Shown here piece after piece: positions 51,180 to 60,869 of a stretch of 64,000 bases of DNA. Numbering within the stretch: the stretch's first letter is position 1; every line of letters starts with the position of its first letter. The notes under the pieces were generated by a model. That model ran no database searches. It saw nothing but the letters and a program-made list of their open reading frames with translations, and was not told the origin of the DNA. The stretch lies in contig CAJTVY010000010.1 in the NCBI GenBank assembly GCA_910579925.1, forward strand, positions 36,573-100,572, read 5' to 3'. This stretch comes from an uncultured Dorea sp. (GTDB taxonomy: Bacteria > Bacillota > Clostridia > Lachnospirales > Lachnospiraceae). A program made the translations under genes and the position numbers.

Positions 51180-52302
51180 CGTAATGCAGCCCACTCTCGG
51201 GCAGGAAGAACTGGATGCTATAAAAAATGTTTTTGAATCTAACTGGATTGGAAAGGGCGGACTTGTAGCTGATTTTGAAAAGATGTATGCCGAGCACCTT
51301 GGCTCCACTCCAAATCGAGTTCTTTCCACAAACTGCTGCAGCGAGGGTTTGTTTTCATCTATGTTTTTATGTGATGTAAAGCCTGGAGATGAAGTAATTG
51401 TTCCGACCATCAGTTTTGTCGGTGCAGGGAATGCCGTGTGTGCGAATGGTTCCAGACTTGTCCTTTGCGATGTTGATCCGAGGACATTGAATGCAAGGGC
51501 CGAAGACATTGAGAAGGTAATTACGCCTAAGACAAAAGCAATTCTCCTTCTTCACTTTGGGGGTGTCCCTTGCGACATGGATACCATCATGCCTTTAGCG
51601 AAAAATTATGGTTTGAAGGTTATTGAAGACTGCGCCGCCGGCGTCTGCTCTCAATATAAAGGACATGCTCTCGGAACCGACGGAGATATGGCGATGTGGT
51701 CTTTTGATGCTATGAAGATTCTTGTCAGCGGCGATGGTGCAATTCTACATTTTAAGGATCCAGAACTTCGAGAGAGAGCGGATAAGTGGCTTTATTTTGG
51801 TTTGGAGGCAAAGAGCGGCTATGAAAACAGCGTTTCACAAAAGTGGTGGGAGTTTGATATTTCAGCGTATGGGCACAGAGCAATTATGAATAATGTGACT
51901 GCCGCTATGGCGATTGAGCAGTTCAAGAAGCTGCCTGTGTTCATGGAGAAGCGGGAGGCGGTTCATAATGCTTATAATGAAGGATTAAAGGACCTTGAGT
52001 GGATGGAACTTCCGACGCCTCTGGAGGAGGGAACTAAATCTTCATTCTACTTCTATCATATCCAGCTCAAGAACGGTAAGCGTGACGAACTTGCGCGTTA
52101 CCTTCGGGAAAGAGACGTTTATACAACATACCGCTATTTTCCTCTTCATCGAGTACCTTATTATGGCATTAGCGGTAACTTCTCCGGCGCAGATTATGCG
52201 GCAGACCATACGCTTTGCCTGCCGATGCATCAGAGCCTTACAAGCAATGAAGTTCAGATGATAATAGACATGATCAGGGAGTTTGGAAACAAGTACTGCT
52301 AA
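51172..52302 (+). CDS. DegT/DnrJ/EryC1-family PLP aminotransferase
   Basis: The 376-residue sugar-aminotransferase-like protein has VLSTNCCSEGLFSSMF (phosphate-site region), VIEDCAAGVCSQYKG and the PLP Lys in WSFDAMKILVSGDGA. It is followed by a GNAT acetyltransferase and the phosphonate genes. It may therefore make an acetylated 4-amino sugar, or act within the phosphonate branch (for example aminating a phosphonate aldehyde). The DegT fold favours a sugar nucleotide, and I rank that first. Confidence 0.85.
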   Translation: MINVMQPTLGQEELDAIKNVFESNWIGKGGLVADFEKMYAEHLGSTPNRVLSTNCCSEGLFSSMFLCDVKPGDEVIVPTISFVGAGNAVCANGSRLVLCDVDPRTLNARAEDIEKVITPKTKAILLLHFGGVPCDMDTIMPLAKNYGLKVIEDCAAGVCSQYKGHALGTDGDMAMWSFDAMKILVSGDGAILHFKDPELRERADKWLYFGLEAKSGYENSVSQKWWEFDISAYGHRAIMNNVTAAMAIEQFKKLPVFMEKREAVHNAYNEGLKDLEWMELPTPLEEGTKSSFYFYHIQLKNGKRDELARYLRERDVYTTYRYFPLHRVPYYGISGNFSGADYAADHTLCLPMHQSLTSNEVQMIIDMIREFGNKYC

Positions 52303-52342
52303 CTGTGGCAAAGATTGGTTTACCTATGAAAGGAGAAATAAT

Positions 52343-52873
52343 ATGCGGATTTATTTAAGACCGGTCACACTGGATGATGGAGCGAGAATTGTCAAGTGGA
52401 GAAATTCCCCAGACGTATCCAGCCATTGCTTTGACAAAACTCCGATTACAGTTGAGTCTAATGCGGCGTTTTTTAAAGCTAATATCGAAACAGGAAAATA
52501 TAAACAGTTTATAGTTGAGAGGATTGATGAAGATTTTGGCGTATCCTCTTATCCTATTGCGACCGTATATCTGAAAGATTTTGATCTGGTTAATCGTAGA
52601 TGTGAGCTCTGTATTTTTACCAGCGATGACCAGGAATGGAACACGGAAAGTCAGAGTATAGCGATAAACCTCCTCTTAAAAAAAGTGTTCAAAGAATATG
52701 GAATGCATAAGGTATATGCCTTTGTATTTGCGGATAATACGGACGAAGTCGCATTAATGAAAAGGGTTGGACTTAAGGAAGAGGCTGTTCTTAAGAAGGA
52801 GGCTGTCAACAGCAGGGGGGACTATGTTGATGTTCTTCGAATGACGATTGTGGACGAAGAATACGAATTTTGA
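52343..52873 (+). CDS. GNAT-family N-acetyltransferase
   Basis: The 176-residue protein begins MRIYLRPVTLDDGARIVKWR and has the strand/loop pattern of RimJ/PseH-type acetyltransferases (RRCELCIFTSDDQEWNTESQ, VYAFVFADNTDEVALMKRVG). It probably acetylates the amino sugar formed by the preceding aminotransferase. I chose ATG 52343, 6-7 bases after AGGAG; the frame upstream runs back into the aminotransferase gene. Confidence 0.85.
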   Translation: MRIYLRPVTLDDGARIVKWRNSPDVSSHCFDKTPITVESNAAFFKANIETGKYKQFIVERIDEDFGVSSYPIATVYLKDFDLVNRRCELCIFTSDDQEWNTESQSIAINLLLKKVFKEYGMHKVYAFVFADNTDEVALMKRVGLKEEAVLKKEAVNSRGDYVDVLRMTIVDEEYEF

Positions 52874-52885
52874 AGGAGAAAATCA

Positions 52886-54895
52886 ATGAAAGCATTAATC
52901 CTGAATTCTGGTATGGGTTCCCGTATGGGAGTTCTGACATCGGAACATCCGAAATGTATGACGGAGATTTCCGCAAAGGAGACGATTCTATCAAGACAAC
53001 TAAAGTTACTGGCAGACGCAGGTATTATAGATGTGGTGATCACCACCGGATTGTTTGACGGTGTTCTTGTTCATTACTGCCAGAGTCTAGAGCTGCCGTT
53101 GCGTTTCACATTTGTAAACAACCCCGACTATAGAGACACTAACTACATATACAGCATTTATTGCGCCCGGGAATATCTTGACGACGACATGATCTTGATG
53201 CACGGTGACCTGGTTTTTGAACCAGAGGTGCTTAACAAGGTAATTGCATCAGAATCTTCTTGTATGACGGTATCTTCAACGCTTCCACTTCCTGAGAAGG
53301 ATTTTAAGGCCCAGGTGGTCAAGGGTAAGGTTGTGACGGTAGGCGTAGACATCTTCAATCAGGCAGTGGAGGCGCAGGCTCTCTATAAGCTGCTTAAGAA
53401 TGACTGGAAGGTTTGGCTTAATAAGATTGTTGAATTCTGCGAAGCCGGAAATACCAAAGTTTATGCGGAGAATGCTTTGAATGCTCTGAATGGAGCTGCA
53501 AATATCAATGCTCTCGATGTAGAGAACCTTCTCTGCTCAGAGATTGACAACCCTCAGGATTTGGCGGTAGTAAGCAGCAAACTAAAGGAAATCGAGTCAC
53601 GCACGGTGTACATGTGCTTCTCTACAGACATCATTCACGGCGGCCATATTGCAATCATCAAGAAGGCTCAGAAACTCGGCAGGCTGATGATCGGCGTTCT
53701 CTCTGATGAAGCGGTCATGTCTTATAAACGTCTGCCGTTGGTGCCGGCATCTGAGCGCAAGATTATGTTTGAAAACCTGACTGGCGTGTATAAGGTCGTA
53801 GATCAGAAGACGCTGTCATACAAGGAGAATCTCGAAAAGTACAAGCCTGCGATCGTCGTGCACGGCGATGACTGGTGTACGGGATTCCAGAAGCCAATCC
53901 ATGATGAAGTAGTCTCTATTTTGGCTTCCTATGGTGGGAAGCTGGTAGAATTTCCATATAGTTCCGACGACAAGTATCAGGATATTGAAGCAAGAACCCG
54001 TTCTGACCTTGCTATGCCGGACATTCGCCGCGGCCGTCTTAAGAGGGTGCTGGATGTCAAGGGGTTTGTCACTGCAATGGAAGCGCACGATGGACTGACA
54101 GGGCTTATCGTGGAGAATACAGTCGTACACCAGGATGGCAAAGCACACCAGTTTGACGCAATGTGGGTATCTTCTCTGTGCGATAGTACGGCGAAGGGAA
54201 AGCCGGATATTGAACTGGTTGACATGACCTCTCGTTTTCGTACCATCGAGGATATTACGGAAGTCACTACAAAGCCGATCATTTTTGATGGAGACACCGG
54301 CGGAAAGACCGAACATTTTGTCTATACTGTGCGTAGTCTTGAGCGGCTTGGAGTATCAATGGTTATCATCGAAGATAAGACCGGACTGAAGAAGAACAGT
54401 TTATTCGGCACTGAGGTTGTGCAGACCCAGGAGACGATTGAAAATTTTTCGGAGAAGATCCGGGCCGGCAAAAAAGCGCAGCGTACAAAGGAGTTTATGA
54501 TCTGTGCGCGTATTGAGAGTCTTATCCTGGAACGGGGGATGAAAGAGGCGCTGACCCGCGCGTTCGCTTTTGCTTCCGCCGGCGCAGATGCAGTCATGAT
54601 TCACAGCCGGAAGCAAGATCCGTCTGAAATTAAGGAGTTTATCGAAAAGTTCCGTGAGAAGGATGAGACAACACCGATCGTTCTCGTACCTACGTCCTTC
54701 AATTCTGTGACAGAGGAAGAGTGGAAAGAATGCGGGGCTAATATTATTATCTACGCAAATCAGCTTATGAGAGCAGAGGTTCCGGCTATGCAGAAAGCTG
54801 CGGAGACGATTCTGGAACACCATAGAGCAAAAGAGTGCGACGCGATGTTGATGCCGTTCAAAGATATTATCCGTCTCATTCCGGCAGAGGGCTAA
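52886..54895 (+). CDS. Three-domain phosphonate enzyme: NTP-transferase, TagD-like cytidylyltransferase and PEP mutase
   Basis: The 669-residue protein has three parts. Residues 1-230 are a MobA/LicC-like nucleotidyltransferase (ALILNSGMGSRMG, SEHPKCMTEI, NPDYRDTNYIYSIYCA). Residues about 240-370 are a TagD-like cytidylyltransferase (CFSTDIIHGGHIAIIKKAQK, VHGDDW). Residues about 380-669 are a PEP mutase with the diagnostic EDKxxxxxNS motif at 496-505. PEP mutase turns phosphoenolpyruvate into phosphonopyruvate, the first step of phosphonate synthesis. The nucleotidyltransferase parts suggest that a CMP-activated phosphonate is the final donor. It precedes the reductase and decarboxylase genes. 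Confidence 0.9.
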   Translation: MKALILNSGMGSRMGVLTSEHPKCMTEISAKETILSRQLKLLADAGIIDVVITTGLFDGVLVHYCQSLELPLRFTFVNNPDYRDTNYIYSIYCAREYLDDDMILMHGDLVFEPEVLNKVIASESSCMTVSSTLPLPEKDFKAQVVKGKVVTVGVDIFNQAVEAQALYKLLKNDWKVWLNKIVEFCEAGNTKVYAENALNALNGAANINALDVENLLCSEIDNPQDLAVVSSKLKEIESRTVYMCFSTDIIHGGHIAIIKKAQKLGRLMIGVLSDEAVMSYKRLPLVPASERKIMFENLTGVYKVVDQKTLSYKENLEKYKPAIVVHGDDWCTGFQKPIHDEVVSILASYGGKLVEFPYSSDDKYQDIEARTRSDLAMPDIRRGRLKRVLDVKGFVTAMEAHDGLTGLIVENTVVHQDGKAHQFDAMWVSSLCDSTAKGKPDIELVDMTSRFRTIEDITEVTTKPIIFDGDTGGKTEHFVYTVRSLERLGVSMVIIEDKTGLKKNSLFGTEVVQTQETIENFSEKIRAGKKAQRTKEFMICARIESLILERGMKEALTRAFAFASAGADAVMIHSRKQDPSEIKEFIEKFREKDETTPIVLVPTSFNSVTEEEWKECGANIIIYANQLMRAEVPAMQKAAETILEHHRAKECDAMLMPFKDIIRLIPAEG

Positions 54896-54899
54896 ATTT

Positions 54900-55997
54900 A
54901 TGATAATAAATGCTGACGATAATTATCGGGGACTTGAAGAGTGGCTTGAAGGAAAGAAGAAAGTTCTTCTTGTATGTAGTGGTTCGATCAGGCTCCTTGG
55001 GAACTTTAGCAAGAAGTTGGAAGAACTTAAAACGCCTCTGATTCGATTCTCTAATTTCCAGCCTAACCCATTGTATGAGAGTGTTGTGGAAGGTGTGAAG
55101 CTGTTCCGGGAAGAAGCGTGCGATGCCATTATTGCCGTTGGCGGCGGCTCTGCTATGGATGTTGCCAAGTGTATAAAGCTATATTCCAGTCTTCCGGGGG
55201 ATGGTGAAAATGGAACGTGGTTGAAAGCGGAGAGTGGTTCTGACAATATTCCGTTTCTGGCTATGCCTACCACCGCAGGAACCGGTTCAGAGGCCACCCG
55301 CTATGCGGTCATCTATTATGAGGGAACCAAGCAGAGCGTAACCAGTGACAACATCATTCCAGGAACGGTTCTGATGGATTCGGATGTGCTGAGAACACTG
55401 CCTCTTTATCAGAAAAAAGTCACAATGATGGATGCTCTTTGCCATGCTGTCGAGTCCTTCTGGTCTGTGAACAGTACAGAAGAAAGTAAAGAGTATAGCA
55501 GGGCTGCGATCAAGGGAGTCCTGGAGCATATGGAGGGCTATTTGGCTAACACCGAAGCAGGCAATACGGGAATGCTGACGGCTTCCCATACGGCCGGTAA
55601 GGCAATCAATATTACGCAGACTACGGCCGGCCATGCAATGAGCTATCAAATTACCAGCTTATTTAAGGTTCCCCATGGTCATGCGGCAATCCTTTGTAAT
55701 CGGGCGCTTTTTCCATGGATGGTAAAAAACACTGACAAATGTATGGATCCAAGAGGAGAAGCATATCTGAAGAAAACTTTAGACGAGATTGGACTGGCAA
55801 TGGGATGTAAGGATGGGATGGCCGGCGCCTGTAAATTGACAGAGGTGTTTCATTCTTTAGAACTGGAAGTTCCGATCGCTACAGAAGAGCAGTACCAGGA
55901 ACTGAAAACGAGCGTCAATCCAGTGCGTCTGAAGAACCACCCCATTGCGCTGGATACGGAAACCATTGACGCGCTCTATCATAATATTTTGAGGTGA
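54900..55997 (+). CDS. Iron-containing alcohol dehydrogenase, probable phosphonoacetaldehyde reductase
   Basis: The 365-residue group III alcohol dehydrogenase has VGGGSAMDVAKCIKLY, MPTTAGTGSEATRYAV and metal-site His in ALCHAVESFW and KVPHGHAAIL. Family members beside PEP mutase and phosphonopyruvate decarboxylase (PhpC type) reduce phosphonoacetaldehyde to 2-hydroxyethylphosphonate. It starts 4 bases after the mutase stop. The assignment depends on this context, since the fold alone covers many alcohols. Confidence 0.85.
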   Translation: MIINADDNYRGLEEWLEGKKKVLLVCSGSIRLLGNFSKKLEELKTPLIRFSNFQPNPLYESVVEGVKLFREEACDAIIAVGGGSAMDVAKCIKLYSSLPGDGENGTWLKAESGSDNIPFLAMPTTAGTGSEATRYAVIYYEGTKQSVTSDNIIPGTVLMDSDVLRTLPLYQKKVTMMDALCHAVESFWSVNSTEESKEYSRAAIKGVLEHMEGYLANTEAGNTGMLTASHTAGKAINITQTTAGHAMSYQITSLFKVPHGHAAILCNRALFPWMVKNTDKCMDPRGEAYLKKTLDEIGLAMGCKDGMAGACKLTEVFHSLELEVPIATEEQYQELKTSVNPVRLKNHPIALDTETIDALYHNILR

Positions 55998-56004
55998 CAA
56001 CGTT

Positions 56005-57123
56005 ATGAAAGTAGAAAGACTTGTAGAGATGATAGGTTCGGATTTTTATACAGGAGTACCGGATTCACAGCTTAAGGCTCTTTGCGACTATCTGATGGAC
56101 AGGTATGGTATTGATCCGAAACATCATATCATTGCGGCCAACGAAGGCAACTGTACGGCTTTGGCTGCCGGGTATCATCTTGCGACCGGCAAAGTACCTG
56201 TCGTTTATCTGCAGAACAGCGGTGAAGGAAACATTATCAATCCGGCAGCCTCTCTTCTAAATGACAAGGTATATGCAATTCCTGTCGTATTCATCGTGGG
56301 GTGGCGCGGCGAACCAGGTATCCATGATGAACCCCAGCATATTTATCAGGGCGAAGTGACTGTCAGACTGTTGGAGGATATGGGGATCGCCTCATTTGTC
56401 ATTGGAAAGGAAACCACGGAAGAAGAACTGGAAGCAAAGATGAATGAATTTCGAGCCGACCTGGCGGCAGGCAAAGATGTTGCGTTTGTTATCCGCAAAG
56501 GAGCCTTGACCGATGCTCCGAAGGTAGAGTACAAGAACGATAACCATATGGTACGCGAGGAGATTATCCGACACATTGTAAAAGTGAGCGGTGAAGATCC
56601 CATTGTGAGTACCACTGGTAAGGCATCTCGTGAGCTGTTTGAGATTCGTGCGGCAAATGGGCAGAGCCACAAATATGATTTTCTTACCGTTGGATCTATG
56701 GGCCACAGTTCGTCTATTGCCCTTGGTGTGGCCGTCAACAGACCAAAGAGGCGTATCTGGTGTGTTGACGGTGACGGCGCTGTTCTTATGCACATGGGCT
56801 CCATGGCTGTATTAGGCGCTAATAAACCTAAAAATCTGATTCATGTGGTTATAAACAACAAAGCGCACGAGACGGTGGGAGGTATGCCTACTGTGGCGGG
56901 GAGCGTTGATCTGGCGGCTGTTGCAAAGGCGTGTGGTTATCCGAATGCGGTGTGTGTAGATAACTTTGCGGATTTGGACAAAGAACTTATGGCTGCGAAG
57001 GAACGCAATGAACTATCTCTTATAGAAGTAATGTGTTCCCTCGGAGCGAGAGAAGATCTCGGCCGTCCGACGACCACAGCTCTTGAAAACAAGCGTAATT
57101 TTATGAAGTTCTTATACGAATGA
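56005..57123 (+). CDS. Phosphonopyruvate decarboxylase (TPP enzyme)
   Basis: The 372-residue enzyme decarboxylates phosphonopyruvate to phosphonoacetaldehyde, making the unfavourable mutase step irreversible. It shows DFYTGVPDSQLKAL and HIIAANEGNCTALAAGYHLA (catalytic Glu region). The TPP-binding stretch is WCVDGDGAVLMHMGSMAVLG, followed by VINNKAHETVGGMPT. This is the Ppd/Fom2 arrangement. GAGGTGA precedes ATG 56005. It completes the three-enzyme route to hydroxyethylphosphonate. Confidence 0.92.
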   Translation: MKVERLVEMIGSDFYTGVPDSQLKALCDYLMDRYGIDPKHHIIAANEGNCTALAAGYHLATGKVPVVYLQNSGEGNIINPAASLLNDKVYAIPVVFIVGWRGEPGIHDEPQHIYQGEVTVRLLEDMGIASFVIGKETTEEELEAKMNEFRADLAAGKDVAFVIRKGALTDAPKVEYKNDNHMVREEIIRHIVKVSGEDPIVSTTGKASRELFEIRAANGQSHKYDFLTVGSMGHSSSIALGVAVNRPKRRIWCVDGDGAVLMHMGSMAVLGANKPKNLIHVVINNKAHETVGGMPTVAGSVDLAAVAKACGYPNAVCVDNFADLDKELMAAKERNELSLIEVMCSLGAREDLGRPTTTALENKRNFMKFLYE

Positions 57124-57168
57124 TTTGAGTGCGGCATAATGTGCAGAGTGAATCGGCGAGGTATTGCA

Positions 57169-58143
57169 ATGAAGATCGTGTTAAAATGTGGGAAATTAAT
57201 AGCTGCTCTTTTTGTTTCGGTATTTATTCTGAATGTGATCACCTTGGCATATAGAAATACCAGTTTACATCTTAGTAATGATACGGGTGCGACGGATTAC
57301 AAGGCGCTGCCTAATTTTATAACAGGAAATCTTCAGGAAGGTTTTGCATTTGTAAAAATGGATGAAGATGGGTTTAATAATCAATCCGTCATGGATAATA
57401 TTGATATTCTTTTGATGGGAAGTTCTCATATGGAGGCATTGCAAGTGTCTCAATCTGAGAATGTATGTTCTTTGCTAAATGAAATCAGTGATGACAAGGT
57501 TTATAATATAGGCGTTTCAGGACATACATTGTATCGATGTGTTAACAATTATGAGAATGCTGTGAATCATTATCATCCTCATAAATATGTAATCATAGAA
57601 ACTGACCGGATAAATCTCGATACCGATGAAATGCGGTCTGTCATTAATCAGGAAACGGTAACTCCTGATACGAATTCCGGGATTGAATATTATCTCATTA
57701 AATATGTTCCGGTAACAAAACTGATTCATATACAGATGACTGAGTGGAGAAAAGATAAAAGTTCAATTCAGGTACAGGAGACACAATCTGTATCTTCTTC
57801 AGAATATATCCAATTATTGGATTCTTTTTTAGGGGTTTTGTCAAAGCGGATAGATTGTGATGCGGAACCGATCATTGTATATCATCCGGAATCAGTAATT
57901 GGAGAAGACGGGGAACTGGAATATTCAGATCGGAACAATCTGGAGATATTCCAAAAAGCTTGTGAGAGAAAAGGTATTCTGTTTGTGGATATGTCTGATG
58001 ATTTTAACAAGCTATATCATGAAAAGCATGTTCTTGCTCATGGATTTATAAATACGGCGGTTGGAACCGGACATCTAAATAAATATGGTCATCAGGTCAT
58101 TGCCCAACGAATTGCAAAAGTGATTAGGGAGGATTGGAAATGA
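57169..58143 (+). CDS. Membrane-anchored SGNH-like protein, partner of the second MBOAT
   Basis: The roughly 324-residue protein has one N-terminal membrane helix (LIAALFVSVFILNVITLAY) and an outer domain. This has LLMGSSHMEALQVS (Gly-Ser-Ser-His, as in AlgJ/AlgX-like acyltransferases) and the C-terminal TGHLNKYGHQVIAQRI with His residues in catalytic position. I chose ATG 57169, behind GGCGAGGT; ATG 57139 adds ten residues. It overlaps the MBOAT gene by 4 bases, so the two are translated together. It is only distantly similar to the protein at 50190. Confidence 0.78.
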   Translation: MKIVLKCGKLIAALFVSVFILNVITLAYRNTSLHLSNDTGATDYKALPNFITGNLQEGFAFVKMDEDGFNNQSVMDNIDILLMGSSHMEALQVSQSENVCSLLNEISDDKVYNIGVSGHTLYRCVNNYENAVNHYHPHKYVIIETDRINLDTDEMRSVINQETVTPDTNSGIEYYLIKYVPVTKLIHIQMTEWRKDKSSIQVQETQSVSSSEYIQLLDSFLGVLSKRIDCDAEPIIVYHPESVIGEDGELEYSDRNNLEIFQKACERKGILFVDMSDDFNKLYHEKHVLAHGFINTAVGTGHLNKYGHQVIAQRIAKVIREDWK

Positions 58144-59566
58144 GCTTAAACAGTTTCTCCTTTTTTCTTTATTTTCCCCCTTTGGTGGCGGTTATGGCTG
58201 TGTTCGGCTTGTTCAGAAAGAAGTGGAAGACGGCTGGAAAACTACAGCTTTTCATTCTGCTTGCTTTTAGTTATTTCTTCATATACACATCGGACTGGCG
58301 TTTCTGTATCTGTATTTTTGTTATAACAGCGTTAGCCTACTCCACTGGAATCTTACTGGAAAAGACGCATAATGTCAATATTCTAAGGGGGGGGGTATAG
58401 TACTCATTGCATTTCTTGTGTATTTCAAATATACGAACTTTTTTGTGAATAGCTTTAGAACGATAATCAGTCTAAAACCCGTTACATTGAAGATAATCTT
58501 GCCGCTTGGTATCTCATTTTATGTTTTTAGTACGCTTGCCTACTTGATTGACGTATATCGAGGGGATTATAAAGCAGAAAAGAATATTTTAAGTTTTGCC
58601 CTTTATGTCGCATTCTTCCCGAAACTTACGGCTGGGCCGATCGTAAGAGGGAAGGATTTCTTCTGGCAGGTAAAGGAGTATAGAGGGATTCAGTGGGAGG
58701 CGTTTCTTACTGGAATACAGATTTTTGTATTTGGGCTGTTCAAGAAAATCGTGCTTGCGGATCGTCTTGGCGTATTTGTGGACGATGTATTTCATGCGCC
58801 GACAGCGTATAATACGGGGACTGTCATTTTGGCGGCAGTAAGCTATTCGCTTCAGATATATTTTGATTTCTCAGGTTACTCTGATATGGCAATCGGTGTC
58901 TCTAAGATTCTCGGTTTCGATTTCAAGCCGAATTTTAATCTGCCGTATGTAGCAAAGAATATGTCAGAATTTTGGAAGAGATGGCATATCAGCCTTTCTT
59001 CCTGGTTTCAGGATTACCTCTATATACCCCTCGGCGGAGGCAGGAAGGGAACAGCCAGAACCTATAGGAACCTGATGATTGTCATGTTAGTCTCTGGTTT
59101 ATGGCATGGAGCCGGATGGACATTTATTATATGGGGTGCGCTTCATGGAATTGCAAGCTGTTTGAATAAGGTGGTTGGAAAGAAAATGGAGGCGCTTGGT
59201 CCATCCTTGAATCGTATTGTCACGTTCATTGGGGTCACGTTGCTTTGGGTGGTATTCAGAGCGGACAGTTTCTGGGCTGCGGTTAAAGTCTGGACAGGTA
59301 TGTTTACGATCCATACGGGAATCAATCAGCCGTACGCCTGGAGCTTCTTTGCGATTGCCTGTTTGATTACAGGCACTATTGTATCGTTTATTCACAGCAA
59401 GAAGACTGGCAGCGTTGATAAGAAGGGGAAGTTGTATGTGAACGCATTTTATCCAGTGTTGGATTTGTCGAAATTCTGGTCGCTGGTAGTCTTCTTTACA
59501 TTCTGTGGATTGACGGTTATTATGGGCTATTTTGGAAATACTGCATTTATTTATGGAGCGTTTTGA
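58140..59566 (+). CDS. Second MBOAT-family O-acyltransferase, frame broken by a G9 tract (phase-variable OFF)
   Basis: The first frame (58140-58400) encodes three N-terminal helices and ends NILRGGV. Coding resumes in another frame (IVLIAFLVYFKYTNFF onward). The full DltB/AlgI core follows there: YLIDVYRGDYKAEKN, FFPKLTAGPIVRG, FSGYSDMAIGVSKILG, FWKRWHISLSSWF and the catalytic His in SGLWHGAGWTF. Adding one G (G10), or losing two, restores one frame of about 476 residues. The ATG overlaps the previous stop as ATGA. It would acylate the glycan on the outer face, and it is the last gene of cluster B. Confidence 0.88.
58387..58395 (+). repeat. Homopolymer G9 tract inside the second MBOAT gene
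   Basis: Nine G follow the Arg codon at the end of a predicted helix. G10 or G7 gives full length; the present G9 ends at TAG 58398-58400; G8 ends about 20 codons later. Confidence 0.88.
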
Positions 59567-59575
59567 ATCATGTTT

Positions 59576-59627
59576 AAAAAGAGGCGCCGTCGGTAGAGAA
59601 AAACTCTGCCGGCGGCGCCTCTTTTTT
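59576..59627. terminator. Two-way intrinsic terminator between cluster B and galE
   Basis: A 23-bp stem with two G-T pairs and an AAAAA loop is preceded by A5 and followed by T6. It can end both cluster B (plus strand) and galE (minus strand). It is the only strong terminator at the end of the cluster. Confidence 0.92.
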
Positions 59628-59638
59628 GAATCTCTATT

Positions 59639-60656
59639 CTACCGATACCCGTTCGGGTTCTGTGACTGCCATCTCCATGTATCTTCACACATCTCGTCCA
59701 GTCCGCGCTCTGCCTTCCAGCCAAGCACCTTCGCCGCCTTCGCCGGATTTGCATAACACATGGCGATATCGCCCTCTCTTCTGGGCTTGATCTCATAAGG
59801 AATCTCTTTTCCACAGGCTTTCCCGAACGCTTTCGCCATATCCAGTACAGAATAACCTGTGCCGGTGCCTAAGTTGATGATATCCAGACCCGGATTGGTC
59901 ATAATATAATCAATGGCCTTCACATGTCCGATTGCCAGATCCACAACATGGATATAATCACGTACGCCCGTGCCGTCCGGGGTATCATAGTCATCCCCGA
60001 ATACCCCGAGTTTCTCAAGCTTCCCTACGGCAACCTGAGAGATATAAGGCATCAGATTGTTCGGAATACCCTTTGGATCCTCGCCGATACGTCCGCTCTT
60101 ATGCGCGCCTACCGGATTAAAGTAGCGCAGAAGGATTACATTCCATTCCGGGTCGGATTTCTGAAGGTCTGTCATGATCTGCTCCATCATAGACTTTGTC
60201 CATCCGTATGGGTTGGTGCACTGGCCCTTCGGACAGTCCTCGGTAATCGGTATGATCTCAGGATTTCCGTAAACGGTAGCGGAAGAACTGAATACAATCC
60301 GCTTCACGCCTGCTTTACGCATGACGTCCATCAGCGTCAATGTGCCTGCGATGTTATTGTGGTAATATTCCAGCGGTTTCTGGACAGACTCGCCTACTGC
60401 CTTCAGCGCGGCACAGTGAATCACAGCATCGATGGACTCTTTCTCGAATAATGCACAGAGGCTGTCAGCATCGCACACGTCTCCTTCATAGAAGGTGATC
60501 TTTTTCCCTGTAAGCTCCTCCACCCTTTTTAAGGATTCCTCAGAAGAGTTAGAAAGATTATCATATACAGTTACCTGATACCCCTTGTTCAGTAACTCTA
60601 AAGCTGTGTGGCTGCCGATGTAGCCGGCGCCTCCGGTAATTAAAATATTCGCCATA
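59639..60656 (-). CDS. galE: UDP-glucose 4-epimerase
   Basis: GalE interconverts UDP-glucose and UDP-galactose. The protein of about 338 residues has ILITGGAGYIGSHTALELL, VTVYDNLSNSSEESLKRV, FSSSATVYGNPE, NPYGWTKSMMEQI (YxxxK) and LRYFNPVGAHKSGRIGED, all standard. The start is MANILITGG at 60656, with AAAGGAGG upstream; the longer frame has no support. It supplies UDP-galactose for glycans and runs convergent with cluster B. Its promoter lies at 60682-60710. Confidence 0.95.
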
Positions 60657-60681
60657 ATTAAATTCCTCCTTTTAAGTATTA

Positions 60682-60710
60682 TCATATTGCATAAATGACC
60701 GAAAAGCAAT
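60682..60710 (-). promoter_or_regulatory. Predicted galE promoter
   Basis: On the minus strand TTGCTT (60705-60710) and TATGAT (60682-60687) are 17 bases apart, 26 bases before the galE start. This accounts for the galE side of the 213-base gap 60657-60869. Confidence 0.6.
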
Positions 60711-60768
60711 AAGCATATGGGATAAAAATATAAAAATATTGCGGATGGCAGGTTAAAAGAAAAAAACA

Positions 60769-60797
60769 TTGATTTTCAAAGGCGGTGTAGTTAAACT
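60769..60797 (+). promoter_or_regulatory. Possible promoter for the flavodoxin/ferredoxin gene
   Basis: TTGATT (60769-60774) is followed after 17 bases by TAAACT (60792-60797), about 73 bases before ATG 60870. The minus-10 box is weak. Confidence 0.4.
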
Positions 60798-60869
60798 GAT
60801 TATAGAAGAAATGAAAACCACATTGGGTGTGAAGAGATAACAAGTTAAGGCAGGAGGTATTTTAATATT

